Shown: positions 11,344 through 23,299 of the stretch, in pieces
How the letters are laid out: each line of letters starts with the position of its first letter
How positions within the stretch are numbered: the first letter of the stretch is position 1
Notes under the pieces: model-generated
Databases searched by the model: none
Told to the model about the DNA's origin: nothing
Seen by the model: the letters and a program-made list of their open reading frames with translations, nothing else
Program-made: the position numbers and the translations under genes
Origin: Glandiceps talaboti
Taxonomy: Eukaryota; Hemichordata; Enteropneusta; Spengelidae
DNA length: 64,000 bases
Direction: 5' to 3'
NCBI RefSeq assembly: GCF_964340395.1
Contig: NC_135556.1
Span: 3,343,501 to 3,407,500, forward strand

Positions 11344-11741
11344 TATTTAAGTCCAAAAGACTTCCCTTTTTGGGTAGACTGTCCTTTGCTAAAAGTACCT
11401 TTAGACTGGTTAGGATGAAAGTAATGTGTCTGCCAAGAGCCAGTGTATTGTTTAGGATTTCTTTGCTTTTTACTTGGAGATATCTCTGACTTTTTGCCCT
11501 GATAAGGCTGTTTAAAGGTATTAGTCTGAGTACATTTAGTTTGAGCTTGTGTAGTAGCTGACACTATGGCTAATTATGTAAAACTTTTGCCATGTTTATC
11601 AATAATAGCCAGTAATCCATCACCAAAAATACAGTTACCATCAACCGACAATGTCAGCGCTAGCTGTCTTAATGATGGAGGAAGCACACTTTGTTCTAGC
11701 AAAGTATCCCTTGATTTTCTTCTTGTCCCCATTTTAAAAAA
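11343..11741 (-). pseudogene. Inverted gag-like fragment, copy 2
   Basis: A duplicate of the minus-strand gag-like segment at 8245-8643, with identical translation. It follows the recombinase fragment of copy 2 tail to tail. Confidence 0.45.
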
Positions 11742-11746
11742 AATAA

Positions 11747-12058
11747 TGCCAATGGTGTTGTAGCACAACTGTACAGTTTTTAAAAATATTTACTCACACG
11801 CTGAATCATGCCAGGTATAGTTGTTAATTTGCTGAATGACTATCCAGTTACCTATCCAACCCTGCTGGTATCTGTGCAATATACACAATCATTCGGCTGT
11901 TGCTATGGGTGTGGTCATGTTGCTCGACATATTAGCATACATTTTATGAATGTTTATTCATTTGCCTGTTAATCCCTGTAAATACTGTATCACATGACAG
12001 GTATCCCCCCTTTCTTCACTTGTCTAAGATTCCCTGTTATAATCTTGTAAAGGGATCA
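11747..12058. repeat. Dispersed non-coding repeat, duplicate copy
   Basis: The second copy of the 8649-8960 block, carried by the 3,098-bp tandem duplication. Confidence 0.6.
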
Positions 12059-12128
12059 GCCATATATAGTCCAGCAACCACTTGGGAAGCATATCATTCA
12101 CACAGATGTAATGACAGATGTAATTAGT

Positions 12129-12518
12129 CACTGAAGCTAATAATAATGTTTATTCTTATATAGTGTTTTCCAACCCAGTCTCAGTGCTCAAAGCACATTA
12201 CAATTATTACACCTGGCTTCTTGGATCTATAGTAGCACAGCAGCCCTCTATACTTCCTCAACTCCCTAGGGAGCATACAATCCATTGCAGCCTTTATAAG
12301 TGCATAGGATTAAAGCATTCACATTGCAACCTCTATCTTACCAGGTCCCCAATTATACAGCTGGGTTGACTAATGCACAGTCATGGTTCAACTCTTGCCC
12401 AAGAACTTTAGTCACTCAGAAACAAATGGCATCGATGGGGCTTGTATCTGCAACCTCCAGATTCCAAGCCAGCCACAATAACCATTTGCCCATCATGACT
12501 CCATGGACTCGACGCGGC
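12129..12518 (-). mobile_element. tRNA-derived SINE, copy B
   Basis: The duplicate of SINE copy A, with the same decayed B box. It lies immediately outside the left terminal repeat of the first complete TIR element. Confidence 0.75.
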
Positions 12519-12889
12519 TAAATAGACCAGCCATCAATAGCCCAACAACCACTTAGGATGCATATCATTCACACAGATGTAATGACCCTGACACTATTTG
12601 CACAGGAGTCCAAATGAATCCATTTTTGGAGTAAGTGCCGCCAAGCTTAACATGCTGAATGAGAAGCCCAGAAATATGTCATGGTTAGACCAATAAAAGC
12701 AGAGAAAAGACCCACCCCCCACCCCGAAAACCCACACCCCCACACCCTATCCCAACTACACAAACATTCACTCTCTCTACCATATTCCCTACTGACATAA
12801 ACCCAGCTATCATATCATGCATTTGTATATACCTACATCAATCAACTATATACCTATCTATGCCTATATACCAGTACCTACTGTATTTG

Positions 12890-13425
12890 TACATATACCT
12901 TCAATCTAAACCTATCTATGGCTATATATCAATCCTTACTGTATTTGTACATATGCCTCCAATCTAAACCTATCTACCAGGCTATATATCAATCCTTACT
13001 GTATTTGTACATCATATACCTCCAATCTAAACCTATCTATGGCTATATATCAATCCATACTGTATTTGTACATATACCTTCAATCTAAACCTATCTACCA
13101 GGCTATATATATCAATCCCTACTGTATTTGTACATCATATACCTCCAATCTAAACCTATCTATGGCTATATATGATTACCTACTGTATTTGTACATATAC
13201 CTCCAATCTAAACCTATCTATGGCTATATATCATTACCTCCTGTATTTGTACATATGCCTCCAATCTAAACCTATCTATGGCTATATATGATTACCTACT
13301 GTATTTGTACATATACCTCCAATCTAAACCTATCTATGGCTATATATCATTACCTCCTGCATTTGTACATATACCTCCAATCTAAACCTATCTATGGCTA
13401 TATATCAATACCTACTGTATAGTAC
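12890..13425 (+). repeat. 58-bp minisatellite, about 9 units
   Basis: The unit contains CCTCCAATCTAAACCTATCT, then ATGGCTATATATCAATCCCT, then ACTGTATTTGTACATATA. Most units are 58 bp; some carry a 3-bp TCA insertion (TACATCATATA), giving 61 bp. A few have CCAGG in place of ATGG. The array sits near the left end of the TIR element. Open frames through it are fortuitous. Confidence 0.9.
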
Positions 13426-16400
13426 TACATATATATGCCTACTGTATAAATTTACTACCTACAAGCTAAACCTTTCTAAGCTGTGGTAGCATTTGCAACT
13501 GTTTACCAAATCTTATGAAAATATGCATTATCATGAGAGTCTCTATGCATGACTTTTTTGAGCTATAGAATTTATACAATTACCTACACAATTCATTCAC
13601 TAACTCATTCTCTCAAATATCAAACTAAATATACTAATCACTCCACAAGCTAACAAACTCACTCTAACTAGCTAAGCAACTACAGTCTTCCTTGAAGACA
13701 TAGTACACACTCCAATACTTTATTTCTGTCTGATTTTCTTTAGTTATAATGTTTATAATATCTATACAACACTTTTCCTTTGTCTGTAAAGTGATTTAAA
13801 TATCTGTGATGTCAGATATGAAAGTAAAGTGATAACTGACCCTGAAGATCAATGTCAAGGTCAAAGGCCAATATCTGAAAAGAAAGTATACACCTCACTA
13901 TAAAGGAGTACACAGTTCAATGGAGACTATAACTTATCCAGTTAATCAAGATTTATTACCACAAATATGATTGCCATTCAGTGAAAGTGGTATGAATACC
14001 AAAATAATAACGCTTATTACTTGTAAACACGAGTCAAAAGAATGTGTCACAAATAGCTTGATTTTCAAAACTAACAAAAAAGGTTTAAGTCCTTCAATAA
14101 CCCTGGATGTCAAAGTCAAGGTCATTATCTCAAAAGATTATTTACACCTAACAATATAGAGCTAGGCACTTGAATGGAATCTTAAGATACTAGAAATTTT
14201 AAGTTATGCAGAAAATTATTATTGTTCACCACGATCGAACATGACTACCATTCAATTAAAAGTTATGTGAGAACCAAATATGCAAAAAATAGCTTGATTG
14301 TGATAACTGACCAAGAATTTCAATGTCAAGGTCAAAGGTCACTTTCTTACAAGGTGTTTGCAAGTGATTATATGGGGTTATACCCTTGAATGTGTCTATT
14401 CATTGAGGTCTGACTCATGATGATTTTCCCCTATTAGCCGTTCAAGTGTTACAAATCCAACTTGGTGAGCCAGCAGATTACTGATAATGGGCCAATAAAA
14501 CTGATAACAACTGATATAAAAGTAAGCTTATAAATTAGCTTTGCCTGATATGATTTACTCCTTGGTGTTTTGTAAGGGTGCATTATCAAATTTGTAAATA
14601 TTTGTATATATATTCCTACACTTCTTAGTGATAAGTAAGTCTAAAAACATGCTCGAACACATCTGACCTGGATAGCTGATTCCAACCTAACTTAGGACAA
14701 ATTGTCCAACCCTGGCAAAAATGGTTGAAGGGTGGACATATTTGTCATTAAAATACATGTTTCCCTACTGACTTTTTAAGCTTAATAGATAGTGGCATCA
14801 TTTGAGTGTTTGCAACTGTGTTATCCATGATGAACTTTCAATGAAACAATAAACTTGAGCTTGAAAGGTATGTCAGATTCAAAATATCCAGTATTTATGT
14901 TTATCTTTGAATGATGAATAGACCAGTTTTGACCAAAACATACAGGCACAACTGTCTGATATTGTCGTCTACTGGTAATTGTCTACACAATAATGACCTT
15001 AGGCAGTAACATCATTTGTCTTAAATATTCAGAATACGAATAAAGATATATGTTGGAAATGTGTCTATGAGATGAAAACTTGTGAAGTTAGTTAGTTAAT
15101 TAGATAGTTATTTCATTAGCAAGTTAGCTGGTTGGTTAGTTTGTTATAAGGTATATAACAAGCCTTCATCCCAACACACTCCAAATGTTTCTCCTTATTC
15201 CTCCTCTGATTTTTTTTCTCAAAAATATGTCATTATTGGGATGAGTTACATGTAAAGTGGTGTACATATTTGTACTATAGAATCTGAAAATTGTGGCAGG
15301 TTTGGTCAAAATGCATTCATACATACACACAAACAATTTGGGTAACATTGAGTAAAGGCCAAATGTCAAGGTCCCATACAGATTTTTCATCATGGGTGTA
15401 CATGTACACATTCAAATGAGATTTCTATCCAATAAGCTTCAAGCATTAGCAGTAAAACATTATTTCTCTGACAAATATGGCCACTCAAATGGTCATTATT
15501 GTGAAGGTAACAAAGCAAAATATTGTGCATATATTGAATTCCATACCAGTGTTGTCATTTTTACCAGGTTTGATTGAAAATGACCTGTGCACGTCATTTG
15601 TGTACCCATTATTCTAACATTTTTTTAATAATTGACATTGAACATAAAGGTCAAGGTCAAAGTCTTATTGGAAAGCAGTAATGAAACAGCATGGGTATAA
15701 CCCCTCAAATGTGGTCTCCCAATGGAACAGAGTAATTATTTTATTAATATGACTATCATTGTCATATTATTGTACAGGTCATGAAATATGATATGTTCAA
15801 TTGTAGAACATCTCTTCCAGATTTCAATTAAAGTGATCTGCATATGCGGACAACAGTATCTGATTGTTTTATTTATTTATTTTTTGTTCTTGAATTATTA
15901 TTGAACAAATGGTGGATGTTCACAACAAATATGGCCGCCGTTTAGTGATACACATAAGCAGCAACAAAATATATGACATGAGTACATGTATGAAATATTG
16001 ATCACACCTAAATACCACAAAGCATCAAGGCAATATCAGACAGCTTGATTTTCCTGATTGACTCTGGCTGAAATTATTAGGTCAAGATCTTTAAAGAGAG
16101 TTTAAATACTGAAAACATCGAGTATATATTTGAATGGAGTCACTTATAATGCATGATTTTTTTGAGTCATAGAATTAACTCCCCAAGGTGTTTGCAAGTG
16201 ATTATATGGGGTTAAACACTTGAATGAGTCTATTCCTTGAGGTTTGAGTTATGTAGCATATTACATTGATTTGTTACTCCAAATATGGTCATCATTTGGT
16301 TAATAAAGATAAGAACACTTAAAAGTAATAATTGTGTATATTTCCCTTCTATAATGTGAACATGATTTCAAGAAATTAGCAACAAATAAAGACGTGTCTC

Positions 16401-16664
16401 TGATTTTAATAATTGACCTTGAAGGTCAAGGTCAATGTTGCAAAAGAAATGTTGTATCTAATAATAGGGGGTAGACACTTGAATGGAGTGTCATTTATTA
16501 CAGTTTTTGAGTTAATCATCTTTGTTCCCTGGATTGAAAGAAATTGGATATTGCATGAGTGACAAATGGTACATTACGGATGACGGACAGTGCCCATTCA
16601 AATAGTCCCCTTTGGGAACCTAACTAAGTATACACTATATAAATATACCATAAACTGTTGTTGG

Positions 16665-16666
<2 letters not shown>

Positions 16667-16706
<40 letters not shown>
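16667..16706. repeat. (AC)n microsatellite
   Basis: A nearly pure CA dinucleotide tract followed by a C-rich run (CCACCCCCCACCCCCACCCA). The same pair of tracts occurs at the matching position of the two other TIR element copies, with different (AC)n lengths. Confidence 0.9.
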
Positions 16707-16710
<4 letters not shown>

Positions 16711-16905
16711 TCTAACCACCCCCCACCCCCACCCACCACACCCCCACCCCCCATGTTTTCCCCACTTCTAATGGCATAGCTGTGACATATCCCTGGACTT
16801 ATCATCTAGCATGAAAGCTTGGCGTCCAACTCCAAAAATGAATTCATTCAGAGTCTTGCACAAATAGTATCAATTAAGGGTCACATACACCTGTGTGTTG
16901 TATAA

Positions 16906-17531
16906 GGGGTGACATCGAAATCAAAAGCATCATAATTACGCGTCGTAATGAGTAAAGACGAGTAGCTAGACTAGTTACGATGTACTACGGTGAATATTCA
17001 TAAGTCTCAATGCATATTCGTGTACTTTGGGTTGCAGACAATAAAAAGTAAACACCTATTGTCTGTTATTCATGAGCACAAACTACGACCATTTACGCGT
17101 AGTCTTCATCATGAAAAAAATAACGAAACAAAAAAAATTTCTTTCCTTTGCAAATCAGTTTAACACTTACTTTTTTCAATGTTATTCATTCGATGCCTTC
17201 TATGGCATTCGTATAGTCGGCTAGTCAACTAAGTGTTTCAGATATATTCAGATGTTTACCTAATATGTCTTGCCTAAAAATACCTTAAAGAAGAGTTTTT
17301 ATTCGAAACGTCGGATTTTACATCTACTTATTCGGACTGCCTCACAAGTTCCTTATGCACTTTTCGGCTAGTCAACAAACATGTCGACCATTTTTGTCTA
17401 TTGTCAGTTATTCATGAACTTGAACACCTCATTATCTCCTGTTTCATGTAGTACATCGTAACTACTAGTAGCTACTCATCTTTACTCGTTACAATGCATA
17501 ATTACGATGCTTTTGATTTTGATGTCGTCCC
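16906..17531. mobile_element. 626-bp MITE with TAA target-site duplication
   Basis: The ends are GGGGTGACATCGAAATCAAA and, in reverse complement, GGGACGACATCAAAATCAAA. The inverted repeat extends about 85 bp (AAGCATC-TAATTA, GAGTAAAGA-GAGTAGCTA, GTTACGATGTACTAC). TAA flanks both sides (16903-16905 and 17532-17534). The two sibling TIR elements have the uninterrupted sequence GTATAATGCATCC at this spot, which is a natural empty site. The 3-bp TAA duplication and G-rich tips suit the PIF/Harbinger superfamily. No transposase is encoded. Confidence 0.85.
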
Positions 17532-17592
17532 TAATGCATCCTAAGTTGTGCTCAAGTTGTCAAGGGGGAAACTGGTACACCTTAGCCTATCT

Positions 17593-17673
17593 GCTAGACC
17601 TCGGATGTTCTTCCGATACAATACGACACACGACCGAACATCGCTATCGAGGATGGAACATCCAAGGTCGAGC
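17593..17673. repeat. 81-bp hairpin element, copy 1
   Basis: The left arm GCTAGACCTCGGATGTTC pairs with the right arm GAACATCCAAGGTCGAGC, and an inner pair TTCCGATA/TATCGAGG continues the stem. Copies occur at 22838-22918 and, truncated, at 63089-63166. It lies just outside the right end of the TIR element. Confidence 0.65.
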
Positions 17674-18050
17674 AAATGTCATCAGGATATAAATAACTCC
17701 AATCAGCGAACCACATTAGCAACAAACACAAACAGAGGACAATAGCTTATTTTTCATGCATATTCATCTTAAGGAGGGGCTTGTAAAAATAACCACCAAT
17801 GCGTTAACTGAAATGTGTGAATGACGTCTATACACACTCATCAAACACAATTACCATAAACCGATAAGACATAGTAATGACATAAATGTGTTTGTCAACA
17901 CCTGCATGCAGAGCTTGAATATATTAAAGTATATGCATACATGGCCCAACCCACCACTTAAAGTCATCTCAATGGAATGTCCAGTCTGAAAATGACATTT
18001 GCTAGACTGTTTGGGCAATCCCTCACTGCGAACTTCGTTCGCTTATAGTA

Positions 18051-18660
18051 ATTTGCATATATTTAGGTTTCATGTTGCATTTTGATTCCACAAATATATG
18101 GTTATACCAGAAGACACTTGGCCAGTTTGGACTCGAGCATGTTTGTCATATGATACATGTATTTACACTTTTTGCATCATGGCACACAGATATATTAGCT
18201 GTTTACCATTTATATAATATCTATAAAACTAACATTTTGTGCCCAAATATTTACATATTATAATATATTTGCAAGTAATTCCACATATTTATGACATTGA
18301 ACAACAAAGTCCAATGAAAAATGAAGACTTTTTTAGGTTCACTAATACAAAATGAAGAATTTGTGAAAACTTCAATAAGTTTATTGTTACAGTAGTGGTG
18401 GCCATTTTGAATATTTAATGAAGTCACATGATTAAAATTTGCACACCCACACACAAACACAAATTGACATACATACAGACAAACAGATATTTGAACACAC
18501 AAACGTTTTGCCATGCAAATGGCAAATGCCTATTTGTCCTATCAGTGCATGTGATTTTTTGTAAAAACACCCAGTGTACTGTAAAAACCATATTGGGCAA
18601 TACAATTGCAAACTCTATAGTCTTTCAGGTTTGGTAGTAAGTTTGAGCCCTGGATGATAT
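18051..18660 (+). repeat. Shared flank block, copy 1
   Basis: This non-coding block (starting ATTTGCATATATTTAGG) recurs at about 26380-26990 with small differences, including an expanded (AC)n tract in the second copy. In both places it leads directly into a SINE and then into a TIR element. The shared unit is therefore larger than the TIR element itself. Confidence 0.75.
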
Positions 18661-18671
18661 TGTATTAGTCA

Positions 18672-19060
18672 CCGAAGGTAATAATAATGTTCATTCTTAT
18701 ATAGTGTTTTCCCAACCCAGTGTCTTAGTGCTCAAAGCACATTACAATTATTACACCTGGCTTCCTGGATCTATTGTAGCACAGCAGCCCTCTGTACTTC
18801 CTAACTCCCTGGGGAGCATACAATCGATTGCAGACTTTATAAGTGCATAGGATTAAAGCATTCACATTGCAACCTCTATCCTACCAGGTCCCCAATTATA
18901 CAGCTGGGTTGACTAATGCACAGTCATGGTTCAAATCTTGCCCAAGAACTTTAGTCACTCAGAAACAAATGGCATCGATGGGGCTCGAACCTGCAACCTC
19001 CAGATTCCAAGCTGGCCACTCTAACCATTTGCCCATCATGACTCCATGGACTCCACACGG
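18672..19060 (-). mobile_element. tRNA-derived SINE, copy C
   Basis: On the minus strand it has a well preserved head with A-box TGGTTAGAGTGGCC and B-box GGTTGCAGGTTCGAGCC, a body of about 300 bp, and the tail CACTATATAAGAATGAACAT with ATTATTATT. It lies immediately left of the second TIR element. Confidence 0.8.
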
Positions 19061-19424
19061 CTAAATAGACCAGCCATCAATAGCCCAACAACCACTTAGG
19101 ATGCATATCTTTCACACAGATGTAATGACCCTGACACTATTTGCACAGGAGTCCAAATGAATCCATTTTTGGAGTAAGTGCAGCCAAGCTTAACATGCTG
19201 AATGAGAAGCCCAGAAATATGTCATGGTTAGACCAATAAAAGCAGAGAAAACACCCATCCCCCATCCCCAAACCCAAACCCCCACACCCTATCCCAACTA
19301 CACAAACATTCACTCTCTCTACCATAATTCCCTACTGACATAAACCCAGCTATCATATCATGCATTTGTATATACCTACATCAACTAACTATATACCTAT
19401 CTATGCCTATATACCAGTACCTAC

Positions 19425-20755
19425 TGTATTTGTAGATATATCTCCAATCTAAACCTATCTATGGCTATATATCAATACCTACTGTATTTGTACATATACC
19501 TCCAATCTAAACCTATCTATGGCTATATATCAATCCTTACTGTATTTGTACATCATATACCTCCAATCTAAACCTATCTATGGCTATATATCAATCCCTA
19601 CTGTATTTGTACATATACCTCCAATCTAAACCTATCTATGCCATGGCTATATATCAATCCCTACTGTATTTGTACATCATATACCTCCAATCTAAACCTA
19701 TCTATGGCTATATATCAATCCCTACTGTATTTGTACATCATATACCTCCAATCTAAACCTATCTATGGCTATATATCAATCCCTACTGTATTTGTACATC
19801 ATATACCTCCAATCTAAACCTATCTACCAGGCTATATATCAATCCCTACTGTATTTGTACATATACCTCCAATCTAAACCTATCTATGGCTATATATCAA
19901 TCCCTACTGTATTTGTACATACACCTCCAATCTAAACCTATCTATGGCTATATATCAATCCCTACTGTATTTGTACATATACCTCCAATCTAAACCTATC
20001 TATGGCTATATATCAATCCCTACTGTATTTGTACATATACCTCCAATGTAAACCTATCTATGCCATGGCTATATATCAATCCCTACTGTATTTGTACATC
20101 ATATACCTCCAATCTAAACCTATCTATGGCTATATATCAATCCTTACTGTATTTGTACATATACCTCCAATCTAAACCTATCTATGGCTATATATCAATC
20201 CTTACTGTATTTGTACATCATATACCTCCAATCTAAACCTATCTATGGCTATATATCAATACCTACTGTATTTGTACATATACCTCCAATCTAAACCTAT
20301 CTATGGCTATATATCAATCCCTACTGTATAAATTTGTACATCATATACCTCCAATCTAAACCTATCTATGGATATATATCAATACCTACTGTATTTGTAC
20401 ATGATATACCTCCAATCTAAACCTATCTATGGTTATATATCAATACCAACTGTATTTGTACATATACCTCCAATCTAAACCTATCTATGGCTATATATCA
20501 ATCCTTACTGTATTTGTACATCATATACCTCCAATCTAAACCTATCTATGCCATGGCTATATATATTAATCCCTACTGTATTTGTACATATACCTCCAAT
20601 CTAAACCTATCTATGGTGGCTATATATTAATCCCTACTGTATATGTACATATACCTCCAATCTAAACATATCTATGGCTATATATCAATACCTACTGTCT
20701 TTGTACATATACCTCCAATCTAAACCTATCTATGGCTATATATCAATACCTACTG
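19425..20755 (+). repeat. 58-bp minisatellite, about 23 units
   Basis: The same unit as at 12890-13425, expanded to roughly 23 copies. 58-bp and 61-bp units are mixed, and some units carry a 4-6 bp insertion before GGCTATATAT (CTATGCCATGGCT). Confidence 0.9.
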
Positions 20756-22503
20756 TATAAATTTACTACCTACAAGCTAAACCTTTCTAAGCCATGGTAG
20801 CATTTACAACTGTTTACCAAATCTTATGAAAATATGCATTTTCATGAGAGTCTCTATGCATGACTTTTTTGAGCTATGCAACTTATACAATTACCTACAC
20901 AATTCATTCACTAACTCATTCTCTCTAACTATCAAACTAAATATACTAAATACTGCACAAGCTAACAAACTCACTCTAACTAGCTAAGCAACTACAGTCT
21001 TCCTTGAAGACATAGTACACACTCCAATACTTTACTTCTGTCTGATTTTCTTTAGTTATAATGTTTATAATATCTATACAACACTTTTCCTTTGTCTGTA
21101 AAGTGATTTAAATATCTGTGATGTCAGATATGAAAGTAAAGTGATAACTGACCCTGAAGATCAATGTCAAGGTCAAAGGCCAATATCTGAAAAGAAAGTA
21201 TACACCTCACTATAGAGGAGTACACAGTTCAATGGAGACTATAACTTATCCAGTTAATCAAGATTTATTACCACAAATATGATTGCCATTCAGTGAAAGT
21301 GGTATGAATACCAAAATAATAACGCTTGTGGATACTATTTTCTATTACTTGTAAACATGACTCAAAAGAATGTGTCACAAATAGCTTGATTTTGAAAACT
21401 GACAAAAAAGGTTTAGGCCCTTCAATTTTTTTGGTTTTGTTTGTTGCTCAAGGGTGCAGTGATTCAGAAAACAAATAAAATACTAACAAGTGTCTCTGAT
21501 ATGTAGGAAATAGCTGGATTCTGATGAGTGACCCTGGATGTCAAAGTCAAGGTCAAAGTCTCAAAAGATTATTTACACCTAACAATATAGAGCTTAACAC
21601 TTGAATGGAATCTTAAGATACTAGAAATTTTAAGTTATGCAGAAAATTGTCATTGTTCACCACGAACATGACCACCATTCAATTAAGTTATGTGAGAACC
21701 AAAATATGCAAAACATAGCTTAATTTTGATAATTGACCTAGACCAATGACAAGGTCAAAGGTCACTTTCTTACAAGTGATTATATGGGGTTAGACACTTG
21801 AATGTGTCTATTAGTGAGGTCTGACTCATTACGGGTTTCCCCCCTATTAGCTGTTCAAGTGCTACAAACCCAACTTGGTGAGCCAGCAATGTCACTGATA
21901 ATGAATGGGTTAATAAAACTGATAACAACTGATATGAAAGTAAGCTTAGCTTTGCCTGATATGATTCACTCCTTGGTGTTTTGCAAGCGTGCATTATCAC
22001 ATTTGTAAATATTGGCAACAAACATTACTTAGTGATAAGTGAACTGAAACCCCATTTGCTTGGCTTATGGCTTGATCCCATCATGTAATACTGCATTTAC
22101 ATTGATTTGTTACTCCAAATATGGTCATCATTTGGTTAATAAAGATAAGAACACTTAAAAGTAATAATTGTGTATATTTCCCTTCTATAATGTGAACATG
22201 ATTTCAAGAAATTAGCAACAAATAAAGACGTGTCTCTGATTTTAATAATTGACCTTGAAGGTCAAGGTCAATGTTGCAAAAGAAATGTTGTATCTAATAA
22301 TAGGGGGTAGACACTTGAATGGAGTGTCATTTATTACAGTTTTTGAGTTAAGTCATCTTTGTTCCCTGGATTGAAAGAAATTGGATATTGGATGAGTGAC
22401 AAATGGTACATTATGGATGACGGACAGGGCCCATTCAAATAGTCCCCTTTGGGAACCTAACTAAGTATACACTATATAAATATACCATAAACTGTTGTCG
22501 GAA

Positions 22504-22513
22504 CACACACACA

Positions 22514-22568
<55 letters not shown>
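22504..22568. repeat. (AC)n microsatellite
   Basis: A CA dinucleotide tract of about 65 bp, interrupted once by CTCAC and once by GTGC. It is followed by the conserved C-rich run inside the right part of TIR element copy 2. Confidence 0.9.
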
Positions 22569-22572
<4 letters not shown>

Positions 22573-22837
22573 ACACACATACATCTAACCACCCCCACCC
22601 CCACCCACCACACCCCCACACCCCCATGTTTTCCCCACTTCTAATGGCATAGCTGTGACATATCCCTGGACTTATCATCTAGCATGAAAGCTTGGCGTCC
22701 AACTCCAAAAATGAATTCATTCAGAGTCTTGCACAAATAGTATTAGTTAAGGGTCACATACACCTGTGTGCTGTATAATGCATCCTAAGTTGTGCTCAAG
22801 TTGTCAAGAGGGAACACTGGTACACCGTAGTCTATCT

Positions 22838-22918
22838 GCTAGACCTCGGATGTTCTTCTGATAGAAAAAGACACACGACCAAACATCACTATCTAGGATG
22901 GAACATCCAAGGTCTAGC
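22838..22918. repeat. 81-bp hairpin element, copy 2
   Basis: The outer arms GCTAGACC and GGTCTAGC pair perfectly here, while the loop side has diverged from copy 1. It occupies the same position relative to the TIR element as copy 1. Confidence 0.65.
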
Positions 22919-23299
22919 AAATGTCATCAGGATATAAATAACTCCCAATCAGAGAACCACATTAGCAACAAGCATAAACAGAGGACAAAAGCTAATTTTT
23001 CATGCATATTCATCTTAAGGAGGGGCTTGTAAAAATAACCACCAATGTATTAACTGAAATGTGTGAATGACAACATCTACACACTCATCAAACATAATTA
23101 GCATAAACCGATAAGACATAGTAATGACATGTGTGTTTGTCAACACCTGCATGCAGAGATTGAATATATTAAAGTAAATATATGCATACATGGCCCAACC
23201 CACCACTTAATGTCATCTCAATGGAATGTTCGGTGTGAAAATGACATTTGCTAGACTGTTTGGGCAAGCCCTCACTGCGAACTTCGTTCGCTTATAGTA

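Larger units (their letters stand above)
6755..12950 (+). repeat. Tandem duplication of 3,098 bp (two units)
   Basis: Unit 1 spans about 6755-9852 and unit 2 about 9853-12950. All reading frames recur at an exact offset of 3,098 bp with identical translations. At the junction, the minisatellite ending TGTATTTGTA joins directly to TACTGAGACATTC, which belongs inside the DIRS-type element. The left flank (AAGAATACTGAG) and right flank (TTTGTACATATG) share at most one base at the breakpoint. Either the event is very recent or the assembly has placed two haplotypes in series. Confidence 0.9.
12551..17545 (+). mobile_element. Large TIR-bounded non-coding element, copy 1
   Basis: The left end ACTTAGGATGCATATCATTC and the reverse complement of the right end, ACTTAGGATGCATTATACAA, align. 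The alignment continues for about 150 bp through shared words such as TTTTTGGAGT, GCCAAGCTT and ATATGTCA, with scattered mismatches. Inside, in order, are a C-rich tract, a 58-bp minisatellite (12890-13425), about 3 kb of unique AT-rich sequence without coding, an (AC)n tract at about 16667-16706 and a second C-rich tract. A 626-bp MITE is inserted in the right terminal repeat. No transposase is present, so it would be non-autonomous. A multi-kilobase segmental duplication is the alternative explanation for the repeated copies. Confidence 0.65.
19094..22790 (+). mobile_element. Large TIR-bounded non-coding element, copy 2
   Basis: It has the same terminal repeats as copy 1 and an uninterrupted right end, which is the empty site of the MITE. 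The minisatellite is the longest of the family (about 19425-20755). About 1.6 kb of the interior present in copies 1 and 3 is missing: sequence matching 14580 of copy 1 jumps to sequence matching 16262 at about 22020-22090. There is a long (AC)n tract at 22504-22568. No coding is seen. Confidence 0.65.

Noticed and set aside
12890-13425. CRISPR-like look of regularly spaced repeats
   Set aside because: The whole unit repeats without unique spacers and the context is an animal genome. It is a minisatellite.
13971-14159. 62-codon frame conserved exactly at 29259-29447
   Set aside because: The conservation reflects the near-identical duplicated DNA around it, not selection on the peptide. The same frame is broken in the third copy.
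18672-19060. tRNA gene on the minus strand
   Set aside because: The A- and B-box words are embedded in a ~390-bp unit present four times with an ATT-rich tail. The tRNA fold is not preserved. It is the head of a SINE.
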